In this document: one piece after another, positions 45,907 to 53,724 of the stretch
Layout: every line of letters starts with the position of its first letter
How positions within the stretch are numbered: the stretch's first letter is position 1
Source of the DNA: Solimonas flava DSM 18980
GTDB lineage: Bacteria > Pseudomonadota > Gammaproteobacteria > Nevskiales > Nevskiaceae
Direction of reading: 5' to 3'
Assembly (NCBI RefSeq): GCF_000426685.1
Contig: NZ_AUFV01000011.1
Location: forward strand, 1 to 64,000
Length of the DNA: 64,000 nucleotides
Translations under genes and position numbers: made by a program
The notes under the pieces: generated by a model
The model's input: the letters and a program-made list of their open reading frames with translations, nothing else
Told to the model about the DNA's origin: nothing
The model's database searches: none

Positions 45907-47372
45907 AGGCGCAGCTCGCGACGCTGCAGGATTTCGTCGTGGGCGTCGACTGGGCGGCGGTGCTGCTGCCGCTGTGGCTCACGGTCGCGGTCGGCACCGC
46001 CGGGCACGCCCTGCTGAGCAAACGCGACGCGCGCGCCGCCTGGGGCTGGATCGCCGTCTGCTGGCTGTTTCCGTTCGCCGGGCCGCTGCTCTACTTCTTC
46101 TTCGGCATCAACCGCATCCGCACGCACGCGCGGCGCTTCAGCGTCGATCGCAGCGGCCGCATGATCGGCTCGGCGCACGCCAGCGACGCACGCCGCGCCG
46201 CCGAGGCGACCGGAGTCGTGCCCGGCTGGCTCGACGAAGTCGCGCGGACCGCCGACGTGCTGACGCGGCGACCGCTGCTCGGCGACAACCAGGTCGAGCC
46301 GCTGCACGACGGCGAGCAGGCGTTCCCGCGCATGCTCGCGGCGATCGAAGCGGCGCGCGAGACGGTCTGGCTGGCCAGCTACATCTTCGACAACGACGCC
46401 GTCGGCCGCTCGTTCGTCGCCGCGCTGGCGGCGGCCCGGCGCCGCGGCGTGCAGGTGCGCGTGCTGATCGACGACGTCGGCGAGCGCTACTCGCTGCGCC
46501 GCATCGGCACCGCGCTGCGCGCCGCCGGCCTCGACTTCGCGCGCTTCAATCCGCTGCGGCTGCTGCCGCCATCGCTGCACCTGAACCTGCGCAATCACCG
46601 CAAGCTGCTGCTCATCGACCACGAAACCGGCTTCACCGGCGGCATGAACCTCAGCGCCCGGCACCTGACTGCCGATCCCGGCAACCGCCGTCGCGTCGCC
46701 GACCTGCATTTCGCGCTGCGCGGGCCGATCGTGCAGCAGATGAGCGAGGTGTTCGCCGAGGACTGGGCGTTCGCCACGCGCGAGCGCCTGACGCTGCCGC
46801 CGGCACCGCCGTGCGAGGCCGGCGGTGCCATCGCCCGCGTCATCACCGACGGCCCCAACGAAGACCTCGACCAGCTCAATCTGGTGCTGCAGGCCACGCT
46901 CGCCGCGGCGCGGCGCGAGGTCCTGATCATGACGCCGTACTTCCTGCCGTCGCCCGAGCTGATCGCGGCCCTGCAGGGCGCCGCGCTGCGCGGCGTGCGC
47001 ACCGTCGTGCTGCTGCCGGCGCACAACAACCTGCCGTACGTCGACTGGGCGATGCGCCACCAGCTCGGCCAGCTGCTCGAACGCGGCGTGCGCGTGCGCT
47101 TCCAGCCCGGGCCGTTCTGTCACAGCAAGCTGGTGGTGGTCGACCACGCCTACACGCTGATCGGCAGCGCCAACTGGGATCCGCGCAGCCTGCTGCTGAA
47201 TTTCGAGCTCAACGTCGAGCTCTACGATCCGGCGCTGGCACGGCAGATGGCGGCGCACTTCCTCGAACGCTGGCAGCTCAGCGAAGAACTGCTGCTGCGC
47301 GACGCGCAGCATCCGCCGTTCGCGCAGCGTGTGCGCAACGCGCTGTGCTGGCTGTTTTCGCCCTATCTATAG
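45903..47372 (+). CDS. cls: Cardiolipin synthase (phospholipase D family)
   Basis: Forms cardiolipin from phosphatidylglycerol at the inner membrane. The 489-residue protein has two N-terminal helices (about 15-35, 45-66, the latter in the PLDNc-type WIAVCWLFPFAGPLLYFFFG). Two HxKxxxxD motifs follow: HRKLLLID (first) and HSKLVVVD (second, with GSANWDPRS). The N-terminal helices favour ClsA-type enzymes, while the coupling to the EEP gene recalls E. coli ybhP-clsB. It overlaps the EEP gene by 4 nt. Confidence 0.93.
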   Translation: MKAQLATLQDFVVGVDWAAVLLPLWLTVAVGTAGHALLSKRDARAAWGWIAVCWLFPFAGPLLYFFFGINRIRTHARRFSVDRSGRMIGSAHASDARRAAEATGVVPGWLDEVARTADVLTRRPLLGDNQVEPLHDGEQAFPRMLAAIEAARETVWLASYIFDNDAVGRSFVAALAAARRRGVQVRVLIDDVGERYSLRRIGTALRAAGLDFARFNPLRLLPPSLHLNLRNHRKLLLIDHETGFTGGMNLSARHLTADPGNRRRVADLHFALRGPIVQQMSEVFAEDWAFATRERLTLPPAPPCEAGGAIARVITDGPNEDLDQLNLVLQATLAAARREVLIMTPYFLPSPELIAALQGAALRGVRTVVLLPAHNNLPYVDWAMRHQLGQLLERGVRVRFQPGPFCHSKLVVVDHAYTLIGSANWDPRSLLLNFELNVELYDPALARQMAAHFLERWQLSEELLLRDAQHPPFAQRVRNALCWLFSPYL

Positions 47373-47458
47373 AAGCGCCGGTGCGGACGGCGGCACGCGG
47401 ACGCCGACTACAATACGCGCCGCCTTCTGCCCGCATTCCCGTCCGCCGCCGACTCCGC

Positions 47459-48442
47459 ATGCGCATCCCCTTCCTCGACGGTTTTCTTGCCTCGATGCTC
47501 GGCGCGATCGCGATCGCGCTGCTCGCGCCGCAGCTCGGCGTCAGCGGCGGCGTGCTGCATCTGGAACGGCTGACGATGGTCGGCGTGGCGATCGTCTTCC
47601 TGCTCAGCGGTGCCGGCCTGTCGCCGGCCAAGCTCAAGGCCGGCGCCGCCAACTGGCGCCTGCACCTGTTCGTGCAGCTGTTCACCTTCGCCGTGTTTCC
47701 GCTGCTCGGGCTCGCCGTCGTCGGCCTCGCCGGCCGCTGGCTGCCGCAGGAGCTGGCGCTCGGCTTCTTCTACCTCTGCGCGTTGCCGTCGACGGTGTCC
47801 TCGTCGATCGCGATGACGGCGCTGGCGCGCGGCAACATCGCCGCCGCGGTCTTCAACGCCACGCTGTCGAGCCTGATCGGCATGGTGCTGACACCGCTCT
47901 ACATCAGCCTGTGGCTGCAGGCCGCGAGCCACGGCGTGCCGCTCGCCGACCAGCTGATCAAGATCGGCGAACAGCTGCTGCTGCCATTCGTCGTCGGCCA
48001 GATCCTGCGGCCGCTGATCGGCGACTGGGTCGCCGCGCACAAGCACGTGACCGGCAAGATCGACCGCGGCGTGATCGTGCTGATCGTCTTCAACTCGTTC
48101 TGCGACGCCACCGCGGCCGGCGTGTGGACGCGCTACGGCGTCGCGCCGCTGCTGGCGACCGCGCTGCTGACCGGCGGGCTGCTGGGCTTCGTGCTGTGGC
48201 TGACGCATCTGGTCGCCACACGCTTCCGCTTCACGGTCGAGGACGAGATCGCGGCGGTGTTCTGCGGCTCCAAGAAAAGCCTCGCCGCCGGCGCGCCGAT
48301 GGCGGCGCTGATCTTCGGCGCCTCGTCCGGCGGCGCGCTGGGCCTGATCATGCTGCCGATCATGGTCTACCACCAGCTGCAGCTGATCGTCTGCTCGGTG
48401 ATCGCGCGCCGTTACGCGCAGCGGCCGGAAACGGCACCCTGA
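47459..48442 (+). CDS. SBF-like (bile acid:sodium symporter family) transporter
   Basis: Inner-membrane protein of 327 residues with about ten hydrophobic segments, in the SBF-like branch (PF13593 type). Conserved parts are FLLSGAGLSP, ALPSTVSSSIAMT, FNATLSSLIG and FCGSKKSLAAGAPMA, the last two resembling the crossed-helix Na+ region. Substrates of bacterial members are mostly unknown. A TACAAT -10 sits about 50 nt before the ATG. It lies 86 nt after cls. Confidence 0.88.
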   Translation: MRIPFLDGFLASMLGAIAIALLAPQLGVSGGVLHLERLTMVGVAIVFLLSGAGLSPAKLKAGAANWRLHLFVQLFTFAVFPLLGLAVVGLAGRWLPQELALGFFYLCALPSTVSSSIAMTALARGNIAAAVFNATLSSLIGMVLTPLYISLWLQAASHGVPLADQLIKIGEQLLLPFVVGQILRPLIGDWVAAHKHVTGKIDRGVIVLIVFNSFCDATAAGVWTRYGVAPLLATALLTGGLLGFVLWLTHLVATRFRFTVEDEIAAVFCGSKKSLAAGAPMAALIFGASSGGALGLIMLPIMVYHQLQLIVCSVIARRYAQRPETAP

Positions 48443-48515
48443 GGCGCGGATCGCCTTGAATCGCGCGCGCAGCGGCGGGACCATGCTGCCGTGAGGGTCC
48501 GGCAGGGAGCAACGC

Positions 48516-48767
48516 ATGAACGGCCACGTCCGCGCGATCAGCGCGGATCGCGAGATCCTCGCCATCGAAACCGAGCTGCACGGATACACCGTCGTGCGCC
48601 TGCAGACGGCGGCCGACGTGCAGGTCGGCGACGAACTCGCCTGGCACAGCGAGCTGGCCACCGGCGAACAGGTTTACGACAACCTGAGCACGCGCAGCCC
48701 GCTGACGGTCAGCGTCGTCGGCCATCTGCTGCACCGCGCCAGCGCGCAGCAGCTCCTACGCCCGTGA
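48516..48767 (+). CDS. Small conserved-looking protein of unknown function
   Basis: An 83-residue soluble protein with GGGAG placed 8-9 nt before the ATG. The sequence HGYTVVRLQTAADVQVGDELAWH reads like a small beta-barrel (OB- or KOW-like) with a second strand pair around SPLTVSVVGHLL. I do not recognise the family. It lies between the SBF-like gene and the convergent acuI gene. Confidence 0.65.
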   Translation: MNGHVRAISADREILAIETELHGYTVVRLQTAADVQVGDELAWHSELATGEQVYDNLSTRSPLTVSVVGHLLHRASAQQLLRP

Positions 48768-48791
48768 ACGCCGCCGTCGACGCGAGGCCCG

Positions 48792-49796
48792 CTATTCGGC
48801 GCCGGAGACGCGCACCAGCGTGCGGCCGGTGACGGTACCGGCGATCAGGTCCTCGCAGGCCGCCGGCAGCTCCTGCAGCGTGATCTCGCGCGTCACCAGA
48901 CGCTCGAGCACGCGCGGCTTCCATGCGCCCGAGAGCTTGGCCCAGATGTCCTCGCGCCAGGCGCGCGGGCATTCGACGGAATGGATGCCGAGCAGCGAGA
49001 CGCCGCGCAGGATGAACGGCATCACCGTGGTGTGCAGCTCGTGCGACTGCGCGAGACCGATGCTGGCGATGTTGCCCCAGGGCTTCACGGTGCGCGTCAG
49101 CATCGCCAGCGTCTCGCCGCCGAGGTTGTCGACGGCGCCGCCCCAGCGCGCCGATTCGAGCGGCTTGTTGCCGACGTCCAGCGACTGGCGCGCGATCACC
49201 TCGTCGGCGCCGAGCGCGCGGAGATAGTCGTCGGCCTTGCCGGCCTTGCCGGTGATCGCGTGCACGGTGAAGCCGGCGCGCTTGAACAGGTCGACGGCGA
49301 TCGAGCCGACGCCGCCGGTCGGACCGGTGATGGCGATCGGGCCCATCGCCGGCGCCTGATGGTTCTCCAACATGCGGCGCAACGCGAACGCGGCGGTGAA
49401 GCCGGCAGTGCCGATCGCCATCGTCTCGCGCAGCGTCAGGCCGTCCGGCTTGCGGATGATCGAATCGGCGGCGACGCGCGCAAACTCGGCGTAGCCGCCG
49501 TCGTACACCTCGCCGATGTTGCAGCCGGTGACCAGCACCGCGTCGCCCGGCCGGTAGCGCGCGTCCGTGCTCGTTTCGACGTGGCCGGCCAGGTCGATGC
49601 CCGGCACCTTCGGATACGACTTGAGGATGCGGCCCTTGCCGGTGACGGCGAGCGCGTCCTTGTAGTTGATGCCGGTCCAGGCGACGCGCACCACGACCTC
49701 GCCGGCCGACAGCGCGTCGACGCCGATCCGCTCGAAGCGGGCCTCGGTACGGTTCTTCTCGGGGGCATGCACGCGCAGCGCGGTGAACTCGCTCAT
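48792..49796 (-). CDS. acuI: Acrylyl-CoA reductase (NADPH) AcuI/YhdH
   Basis: Medium-chain, zinc-free dehydrogenase that reduces acryloyl-CoA to propionyl-CoA. The 334-residue protein has GINYKDALAVTG (substrate side), the PGIDLAGHV segment and the NADPH-binding VTGPTGGVGSIAV (about 150-160). The C-terminal GVSLLGIHSVECP is typical of the YhdH/AcuI group. GAGGAGA precedes the ATG at 49796; the upstream frame is unsupported. It is divergent from pdxH. In organisms without DMSP metabolism it may simply detoxify acryloyl-CoA. Confidence 0.93.
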   Translation of the reverse strand: MSEFTALRVHAPEKNRTEARFERIGVDALSAGEVVVRVAWTGINYKDALAVTGKGRILKSYPKVPGIDLAGHVETSTDARYRPGDAVLVTGCNIGEVYDGGYAEFARVAADSIIRKPDGLTLRETMAIGTAGFTAAFALRRMLENHQAPAMGPIAITGPTGGVGSIAVDLFKRAGFTVHAITGKAGKADDYLRALGADEVIARQSLDVGNKPLESARWGGAVDNLGGETLAMLTRTVKPWGNIASIGLAQSHELHTTVMPFILRGVSLLGIHSVECPRAWREDIWAKLSGAWKPRVLERLVTREITLQELPAACEDLIAGTVTGRTLVRVSGAE

Positions 49797-49899
49797 CGTC
49801 GTCTCCTCGGACGTTTCATTGATCTGCGCCATTTTCCGCGGGCGCCGAAAGCGGGACAATGCCGGGCATTCTGCCAGAGCGCCCGCCACGGTCATCGCC

Positions 49900-50520
49900 A
49901 TGCCGCAATACACGCAAAACCCGCCGCTCGACATCGCCCATCTCGACGTCGATCCGCTCACGCAGCTGCAGCGCTGGCTCGACGACGCCGCCGCCGCGCC
50001 GATGATCGAACCGACGGCGATGACGCTGGCGACGGTCGACGCGCACGGCCGGCCGTCGGCGCGCGTGGTGCTGTTCAAGGGCTTCCACGACGACGGCCTG
50101 ACCTTCTACAGCAACTACGAAAGCCGCAAGGGCCGCGAGCTCGCCGCCAATCCGAACGTCGCGCTGGTGTTCTGGTGGGACCGGCTCGAACGCTCGGTGC
50201 GCGTCGAAGGCCGCGTCAGCAGGCTGTCGCGCGCGATGTCCGAGCGCTACTTCCACCTGCGGCCGCGCGCCTCGCAGATCGGCGCCGTGACCTCGCGGCA
50301 GAGCGCCGTGGTGCGCTCGCGCGAGGAGCTCGACCGCCGCTTCGACGCCAAGGCCGCCGAACTCGGCGAGCAGGAAGTACCGCTGCCGGACTTCTGGGGC
50401 GGCTACCACGTGGCGCCGGAAGCGATCGAGTTCTGGCAGGGCCGCCATGGCCGTCTGCACGATCGCCTGCGCTACCGCCGCGAAGGCGACGGCTGGATCG
50501 TCGAACGCCTGGAACCCTGA
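49900..50520 (+). CDS. pdxH: Pyridoxamine/pyridoxine 5'-phosphate oxidase
   Basis: FMN enzyme that makes pyridoxal 5'-phosphate. The 206-residue protein has ATVDAHGRPSARVVLFKGF (FMN phosphate side), FYSNYESRKGRELAANP, VRVEGRVSRLS and the C-terminal PxxWGGYHVxP signature as PDFWGGYHVAPEAIEFWQG. It ends RLxP as usual. The ATG at 49900 matches the family start. GACAAT about 40 nt upstream could be its -10. Confidence 0.95.
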   Translation: MPQYTQNPPLDIAHLDVDPLTQLQRWLDDAAAAPMIEPTAMTLATVDAHGRPSARVVLFKGFHDDGLTFYSNYESRKGRELAANPNVALVFWWDRLERSVRVEGRVSRLSRAMSERYFHLRPRASQIGAVTSRQSAVVRSREELDRRFDAKAAELGEQEVPLPDFWGGYHVAPEAIEFWQGRHGRLHDRLRYRREGDGWIVERLEP

Positions 50521-50686
50521 ACGCGCAGCCCTGCGCACGGCCGGCGGCGTGCGGCCGGGAACCGCGGCGAGTCATCTCCGGCTGCCCGCACCCCGTCGCG
50601 ACACGAGGCATCGCAGCCGGCTCCCGCCGCCGGAACCCGGCACGCGGCCGCGTCGGCGAGTCGTCCGCCGCCGCAGCCGCAGACTC

Positions 50687-51130
50687 TCAGGGCGCGCTGT
50701 CGCGGACCGGGAAATCGACTGACAGGCGCGTGCCGTCATCGAGCACGAACTGCAGGCGCTGCGACTGCCCGGCCGCGAGCGGCTGCTTGAGCCCCATCAG
50801 CATCAGGTGCAGGCCGCCGGGCGCCAGCGACACGCTGCCGTGCGCCGGCAGATCGAGGCCGTCGACCTCGCGCATGCGCATCATGCCGCCCTCGTGGCTC
50901 ATCGAATGGATCGCCGCGCTGGCGGCGAGCGCCGGCTCGACGCTGACGCTGACCACGCGCCGCGGCACATCGCCGTCGTTGCGGAAAGTCGCGTAGCCGC
51001 CGGCGACGCTGGCGCCCGGCGGCGTCGCGCGCAGCCACGGCGAGATCACGGACACGGGGCCGGCGGCGAGCGCCGGAACGGAACCGCAGAGCGCGGCCAG
51101 CACAGCCGCGAAACGAATGAAAGTGCGCAT
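50687..51130 (-). CDS. Periplasmic copper chaperone PCu(A)C
   Basis: Cu(I) chaperone that helps to metallate cytochrome oxidase. The 147-residue protein has a signal peptide (1-23) and an exact HX10MX21HXM copper site: His75, Met86, His108, Met110. The ATG at 51130 is preceded by an AGGAG-type ribosome site. It is followed 166 nt later on the plus strand by the pdxH stop; that gap holds no gene. The DUF2946 gene lies 88 nt upstream in the same direction, a pairing common in copper-handling loci. Confidence 0.93.
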   Translation of the reverse strand: MRTFIRFAAVLAALCGSVPALAAGPVSVISPWLRATPPGASVAGGYATFRNDGDVPRRVVSVSVEPALAASAAIHSMSHEGGMMRMREVDGLDLPAHGSVSLAPGGLHLMLMGLKQPLAAGQSQRLQFVLDDGTRLSVDFPVRDSAP

Positions 51131-51218
51131 CGGAAAACTCCTGGAGTCGCCGCACGGGCGGCATGAGAGCGGCCCTCGCTCGAGGGCGGATTGCGCGCGC
51201 AACGCGCGCGCTCGGACT

Positions 51219-51629
51219 TCAGGCGCGGCGCGGCGGTCCGCGCGGCGGCGGCCGGCGCAGCCGCACGGCCCGCGACGCCGCCACGGCGGTCACGCGCGCG
51301 ACCGGCGACGCCGCGCGCGCCGCCGGCACGTGCTGCCGATCCGGCGACGGCAAGGCCGCGGCGTGCAGGGCGGCGCAGAGCGGGCAGGCCGACAGCAGAT
51401 GCGCGGTCGCGGTGCCGGTCTCGCCATGCTGCCGCGGGTTCGCCGCGAGCTGCTGCCGCAGCGCCGCGCGCCGCGCCGGCGCGACCTCGCCGCAGAACGC
51501 GGCCAGCAGCGGATCGGCGCCGCGGCGCAGCTGCGCCTGCAGGTGCACGCTCGGCAGCAGCAGCTGGCCGAGCAGCGCGGCGAGGCTGAGCATCAGGAAC
51601 AGCGAGCGATGGCACGCGGCACGGATCAC
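51219..51629 (-). CDS. DUF2946-type protein
   Basis: About 136 residues with an N-terminal hydrophobic segment (SLFLMLSLAALLGQLLLPSVH), a central Glu/Ala region, a CPLC pair and an Arg/Pro-rich tail. This matches the DUF2946 family, small exported proteins found beside copper transport genes. An ATG at 51710 would add 27 codons, but that stretch is the csp terminator, so I prefer the GTG at 51629. No Shine-Dalgarno is clear. Composition is highly Ala/Arg-rich, so confidence in the exact limits is modest. Confidence 0.65.
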   Translation of the reverse strand: MIRAACHRSLFLMLSLAALLGQLLLPSVHLQAQLRRGADPLLAAFCGEVAPARRAALRQQLAANPRQHGETGTATAHLLSACPLCAALHAAALPSPDRQHVPAARAASPVARVTAVAASRAVRLRRPPPRGPPRRA

Positions 51630-51677
51630 GGCGGCATTCTGCCAGCGCCCCGGCGGCGACGCGAAGGCGGATGCGAA

Positions 51678-51700
51678 AAACCCCGCGCGCGGCGGGGTTT
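51678..51700 (-). terminator. Intrinsic terminator of the cold-shock gene
   Basis: Stem AAACCCCGC / GCGGGGTTT with a 5-nt loop and a T-run on the minus strand, 25 nt after the csp stop. Confidence 0.88.
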
Positions 51701-51724
51701 CGTTCGTCATCGGGAGGCAACGGG

Positions 51725-51937
51725 TCAGGGCAGGATCGTCACCTTCTCGGCTTGCAGGCCCTTCTGGCCTTGCGCGACCTCGAACTCGACCTTCTGGCCT
51801 TCCGCGAGCGTGCGGAAGCCCTGGGCCTGGATCTGCCGGAAATGCACGAAGACATCTTCCTTGCCGGGGCGCTGGATGAAGCCGAACCCCTTGGCGCTAT
51901 CGAACCACTTCACCGTCCCTGTTTCGCGAGTAGCCAT
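51725..51937 (-). CDS. Cold-shock domain protein
   Basis: A 70-residue single-domain CSP. The RNA-binding motifs are RNP1 (KGFGFI, 16-21) and RNP2 (VFVHF, 29-33), in the usual [16 protein letters not shown] frame. It acts as an RNA chaperone; whether it is cold-induced cannot be told from the protein. The leader upstream folds into three adjacent hairpins, and GGAAAGG is the ribosome site. It has its own terminator. Confidence 0.95.
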   Translation of the reverse strand: MATRETGTVKWFDSAKGFGFIQRPGKEDVFVHFRQIQAQGFRTLAEGQKVEFEVAQGQKGLQAEKVTILP

Positions 51938-51961
51938 CTGTTCAACCTTTCCTTATCTCTT

Positions 51962-52022
51962 CGGCTGCCAGGCAGCCGCGCTGATGAACGACGAAGGGTG
52001 AGCTTCGCCTGCCGCGGGCAGG
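51962..52022 (-). promoter_or_regulatory. Structured 5' leader of the cold-shock gene
   Basis: Three consecutive perfect hairpins lie upstream of the csp ribosome site: CGGCTGC/GCAGCCG (51962-51978), CGAAG/CTTCG (51992-52007) and CCTGCC/GGCAGG (52008-52022). The nearest ends about 14 nt before the Shine-Dalgarno. Cold-shock mRNAs of enteric bacteria carry long temperature-responsive leaders, so a thermosensor role is possible. The rest of the 267-nt gap (to 52204) shows a TATGAT -10 for the M48 gene at 52169-52174 and nothing else clear. Confidence 0.5.
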
Positions 52023-52204
52023 ATGATGGCCTCTGCAAAAAGCTCGGCGTTCGCACGGCGTCTCCACAAAGGTAACGACCTGCGCCCGGCCCTACTCTAG
52101 CGCAACCGCCTGCCGCGACAAGCGAGCCCGCGCACACTGCGGCTGTACCCGGGGCGCGACGCATCGCTATGATTCCCGGCCCAGCCGCTGCAGGGAGCGC
52201 TGCA

Positions 52205-52969
52205 ATGAAATCCTGGCACTACGCCACCGTCCTCGTCGCCATCCTCGTCGTCGCCTGCGCGACCTCGCCGACCGGCCGCCGCCAGCTGCGCCTGGTCTCC
52301 GACTCGGAGATGGCGCAGATGGGCGCGACCGCGTTCCAGGAAATGAAGACCAAGACGCCGACCACCAAGAACGCGCGCGAGTCCTCGTACGTGCAGTGCG
52401 TGGCGCGCGCGATCACCACCGAAGTCGGCGGCACCTGGGAAATCCAGGTCTTCGACTCCAAGGAGGTCAACGCCTTCGCGCTGCCCGGCGGCAAGATCGG
52501 CGTCTACACCGGCCTGCTCAAAGTGGCGACCACGCAGGACCAGCTCGCCGCGGTGATCGGCCACGAAATCAGCCACGTGCTCGCCGGCCATTCGGCGGCG
52601 CGCGTTTCCAACCAGATGGCGGCGCAGTTCGGCACCGTGCTGCTGTCGGCCGGCACCGGCCTGTCGCCCGACCTGATCGGCACCGGCGCGCAGTACCTCG
52701 TGCTGCTGCCGTTCTCGCGCGGCGACGAATCGGAGGCCGACATCCTCGGCATGCAGCTGATGGCGCGCGCCGGCTTCGATCCGGCGCAGGCGATCACGCT
52801 GTGGCAGAACATGTCGAAGGCCGGCGGCCAGGCGCCGCCGGAATTCATGTCGACGCATCCGTCCAACGAAACGCGCATCGCCGATCTGCAGCGCAATCTG
52901 CCGAAGGACCTGCCGCTCTACCAGCAGGCCCGCGCCGCCGGCAAGAAGCCGAACTGCGGCAGCCCCTGA
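52205..52969 (+). CDS. M48 family metalloprotease (lipoprotein)
   Basis: Zinc protease of 254 residues, LoiP/YcaL-like. It has a signal with lipobox VVAC, then the family segment TSPTGRRQLRLVSDSEM. The zinc motif is HEISH, and the downstream Glu lies in ESEADILGMQLMARAG. GGGAG precedes the ATG at 52205. It should act on misfolded outer-membrane proteins or lipoproteins in the periplasm. Confidence 0.92.
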   Translation: MKSWHYATVLVAILVVACATSPTGRRQLRLVSDSEMAQMGATAFQEMKTKTPTTKNARESSYVQCVARAITTEVGGTWEIQVFDSKEVNAFALPGGKIGVYTGLLKVATTQDQLAAVIGHEISHVLAGHSAARVSNQMAAQFGTVLLSAGTGLSPDLIGTGAQYLVLLPFSRGDESEADILGMQLMARAGFDPAQAITLWQNMSKAGGQAPPEFMSTHPSNETRIADLQRNLPKDLPLYQQARAAGKKPNCGSP

Positions 52970-53085
52970 ACGGCGCCGCCGGCCGCGCCGCAGAAACATC
53001 TGCAAACAAATCGGATACAAGCGCTTCGGCTGCCGCTGGAACAATGCGGGTCGCCGGCACCGCGCCGGCCCTTTCAGGAGCCCGC

Positions 53086-53661
53086 ATGAAACGCCCGATC
53101 CGTCTTCGTCCGCTGCGCACCGCGCTCGCCGTCCTGGCGCTGGCCCCGCTGGCCGCGCTCGCGCAGGGCGGCCCGTCGCGCGACGACGAACATCGCCCGC
53201 AGCAGCGGCAGGAGCAGCCGCACGGCCAGGGCCAGAAGCAGGGCCAGGCCGGACACGGCGGCCCGGCAGCGACCCGTCCGGAAGCGGCGGGTCCGCAAGC
53301 GGCGCCGCAGCGTGCGGATATGCCGTCCCGCGGCGCGAGCGGGCACGACAGCCCGCGCGCCGCGCAGACCGGCCGTCATGCCGCGGGCTACGACTTCCGC
53401 GACCAGGACCGCTCGCACCTGCAGCAGCATTACCGTCGCAGCCTGCAGAGCGTCGATCGCGCGCACCGCCCGCGGTTCGAGGCCGGACACGAGATTCCGC
53501 GCGCCTATCGCGGCTATGTGACGCCGGCGCCGGCCGCGCTGCGCGCGCAGCTGCCGCCGCCGCCCGAGGGCTACGCGCTCGGCTACTGCCAGGGCTACAC
53601 CGTCGTCTACGACCCGACGACCTTCGTCATCCTCTCGGTCATCGACCTGCTCAGCCGCTGA
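53086..53661 (+). CDS. RcnB/CigR-like exported protein
   Basis: A 191-residue protein with a signal peptide (1-26, ending LAALAQ) and a long low-complexity His/Gln/Gly/Ala region (about 30-100). A conserved C-terminus follows: IPRAYRGYV...GYCQGYTVVYDPTTFVILSVIDLLSR-type residues, as in RcnB (nickel/cobalt homeostasis) and CigR proteins. The many histidines in the linker could bind metal. An AGGAG site precedes the ATG. Monocistronic. Confidence 0.83.
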   Translation: MKRPIRLRPLRTALAVLALAPLAALAQGGPSRDDEHRPQQRQEQPHGQGQKQGQAGHGGPAATRPEAAGPQAAPQRADMPSRGASGHDSPRAAQTGRHAAGYDFRDQDRSHLQQHYRRSLQSVDRAHRPRFEAGHEIPRAYRGYVTPAPAALRAQLPPPPEGYALGYCQGYTVVYDPTTFVILSVIDLLSR

Positions 53662-53695
53662 TCCGGCCGGACCGGAGATCGCGACGGCGACACCG

Positions 53696-53724
53696 CATGG
53701 GCCGGCATAGAATGCCGGCCCATG
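53696..53724. repeat. Perfect 12-bp inverted repeat containing the rmuC start codon
   Basis: CATGGGCCGGCA, loop TAGAA, TGCCGGCCCATG. The rmuC ATG (53722) is in the right arm, and TAGAAT (53708-53713) could be a -10 element. The repeat may be an operator or a translation-masking hairpin. Confidence 0.55.

Noticed and set aside
50540-50680. Stretch resembling parts of a cobalamin riboswitch (GGGAAC followed by CGGCTGCCCGC)
   Set aside because: No B12-box or conserved terminal part was found, and the next gene on that strand is too far away; the adjacent gene is on the opposite strand and ends there.
51630-51710. ATG at 51710 as the start of the DUF2946 gene
   Set aside because: The 27 extra codons coincide with the csp terminator hairpin, and the conserved hydrophobic segment begins after 51629.
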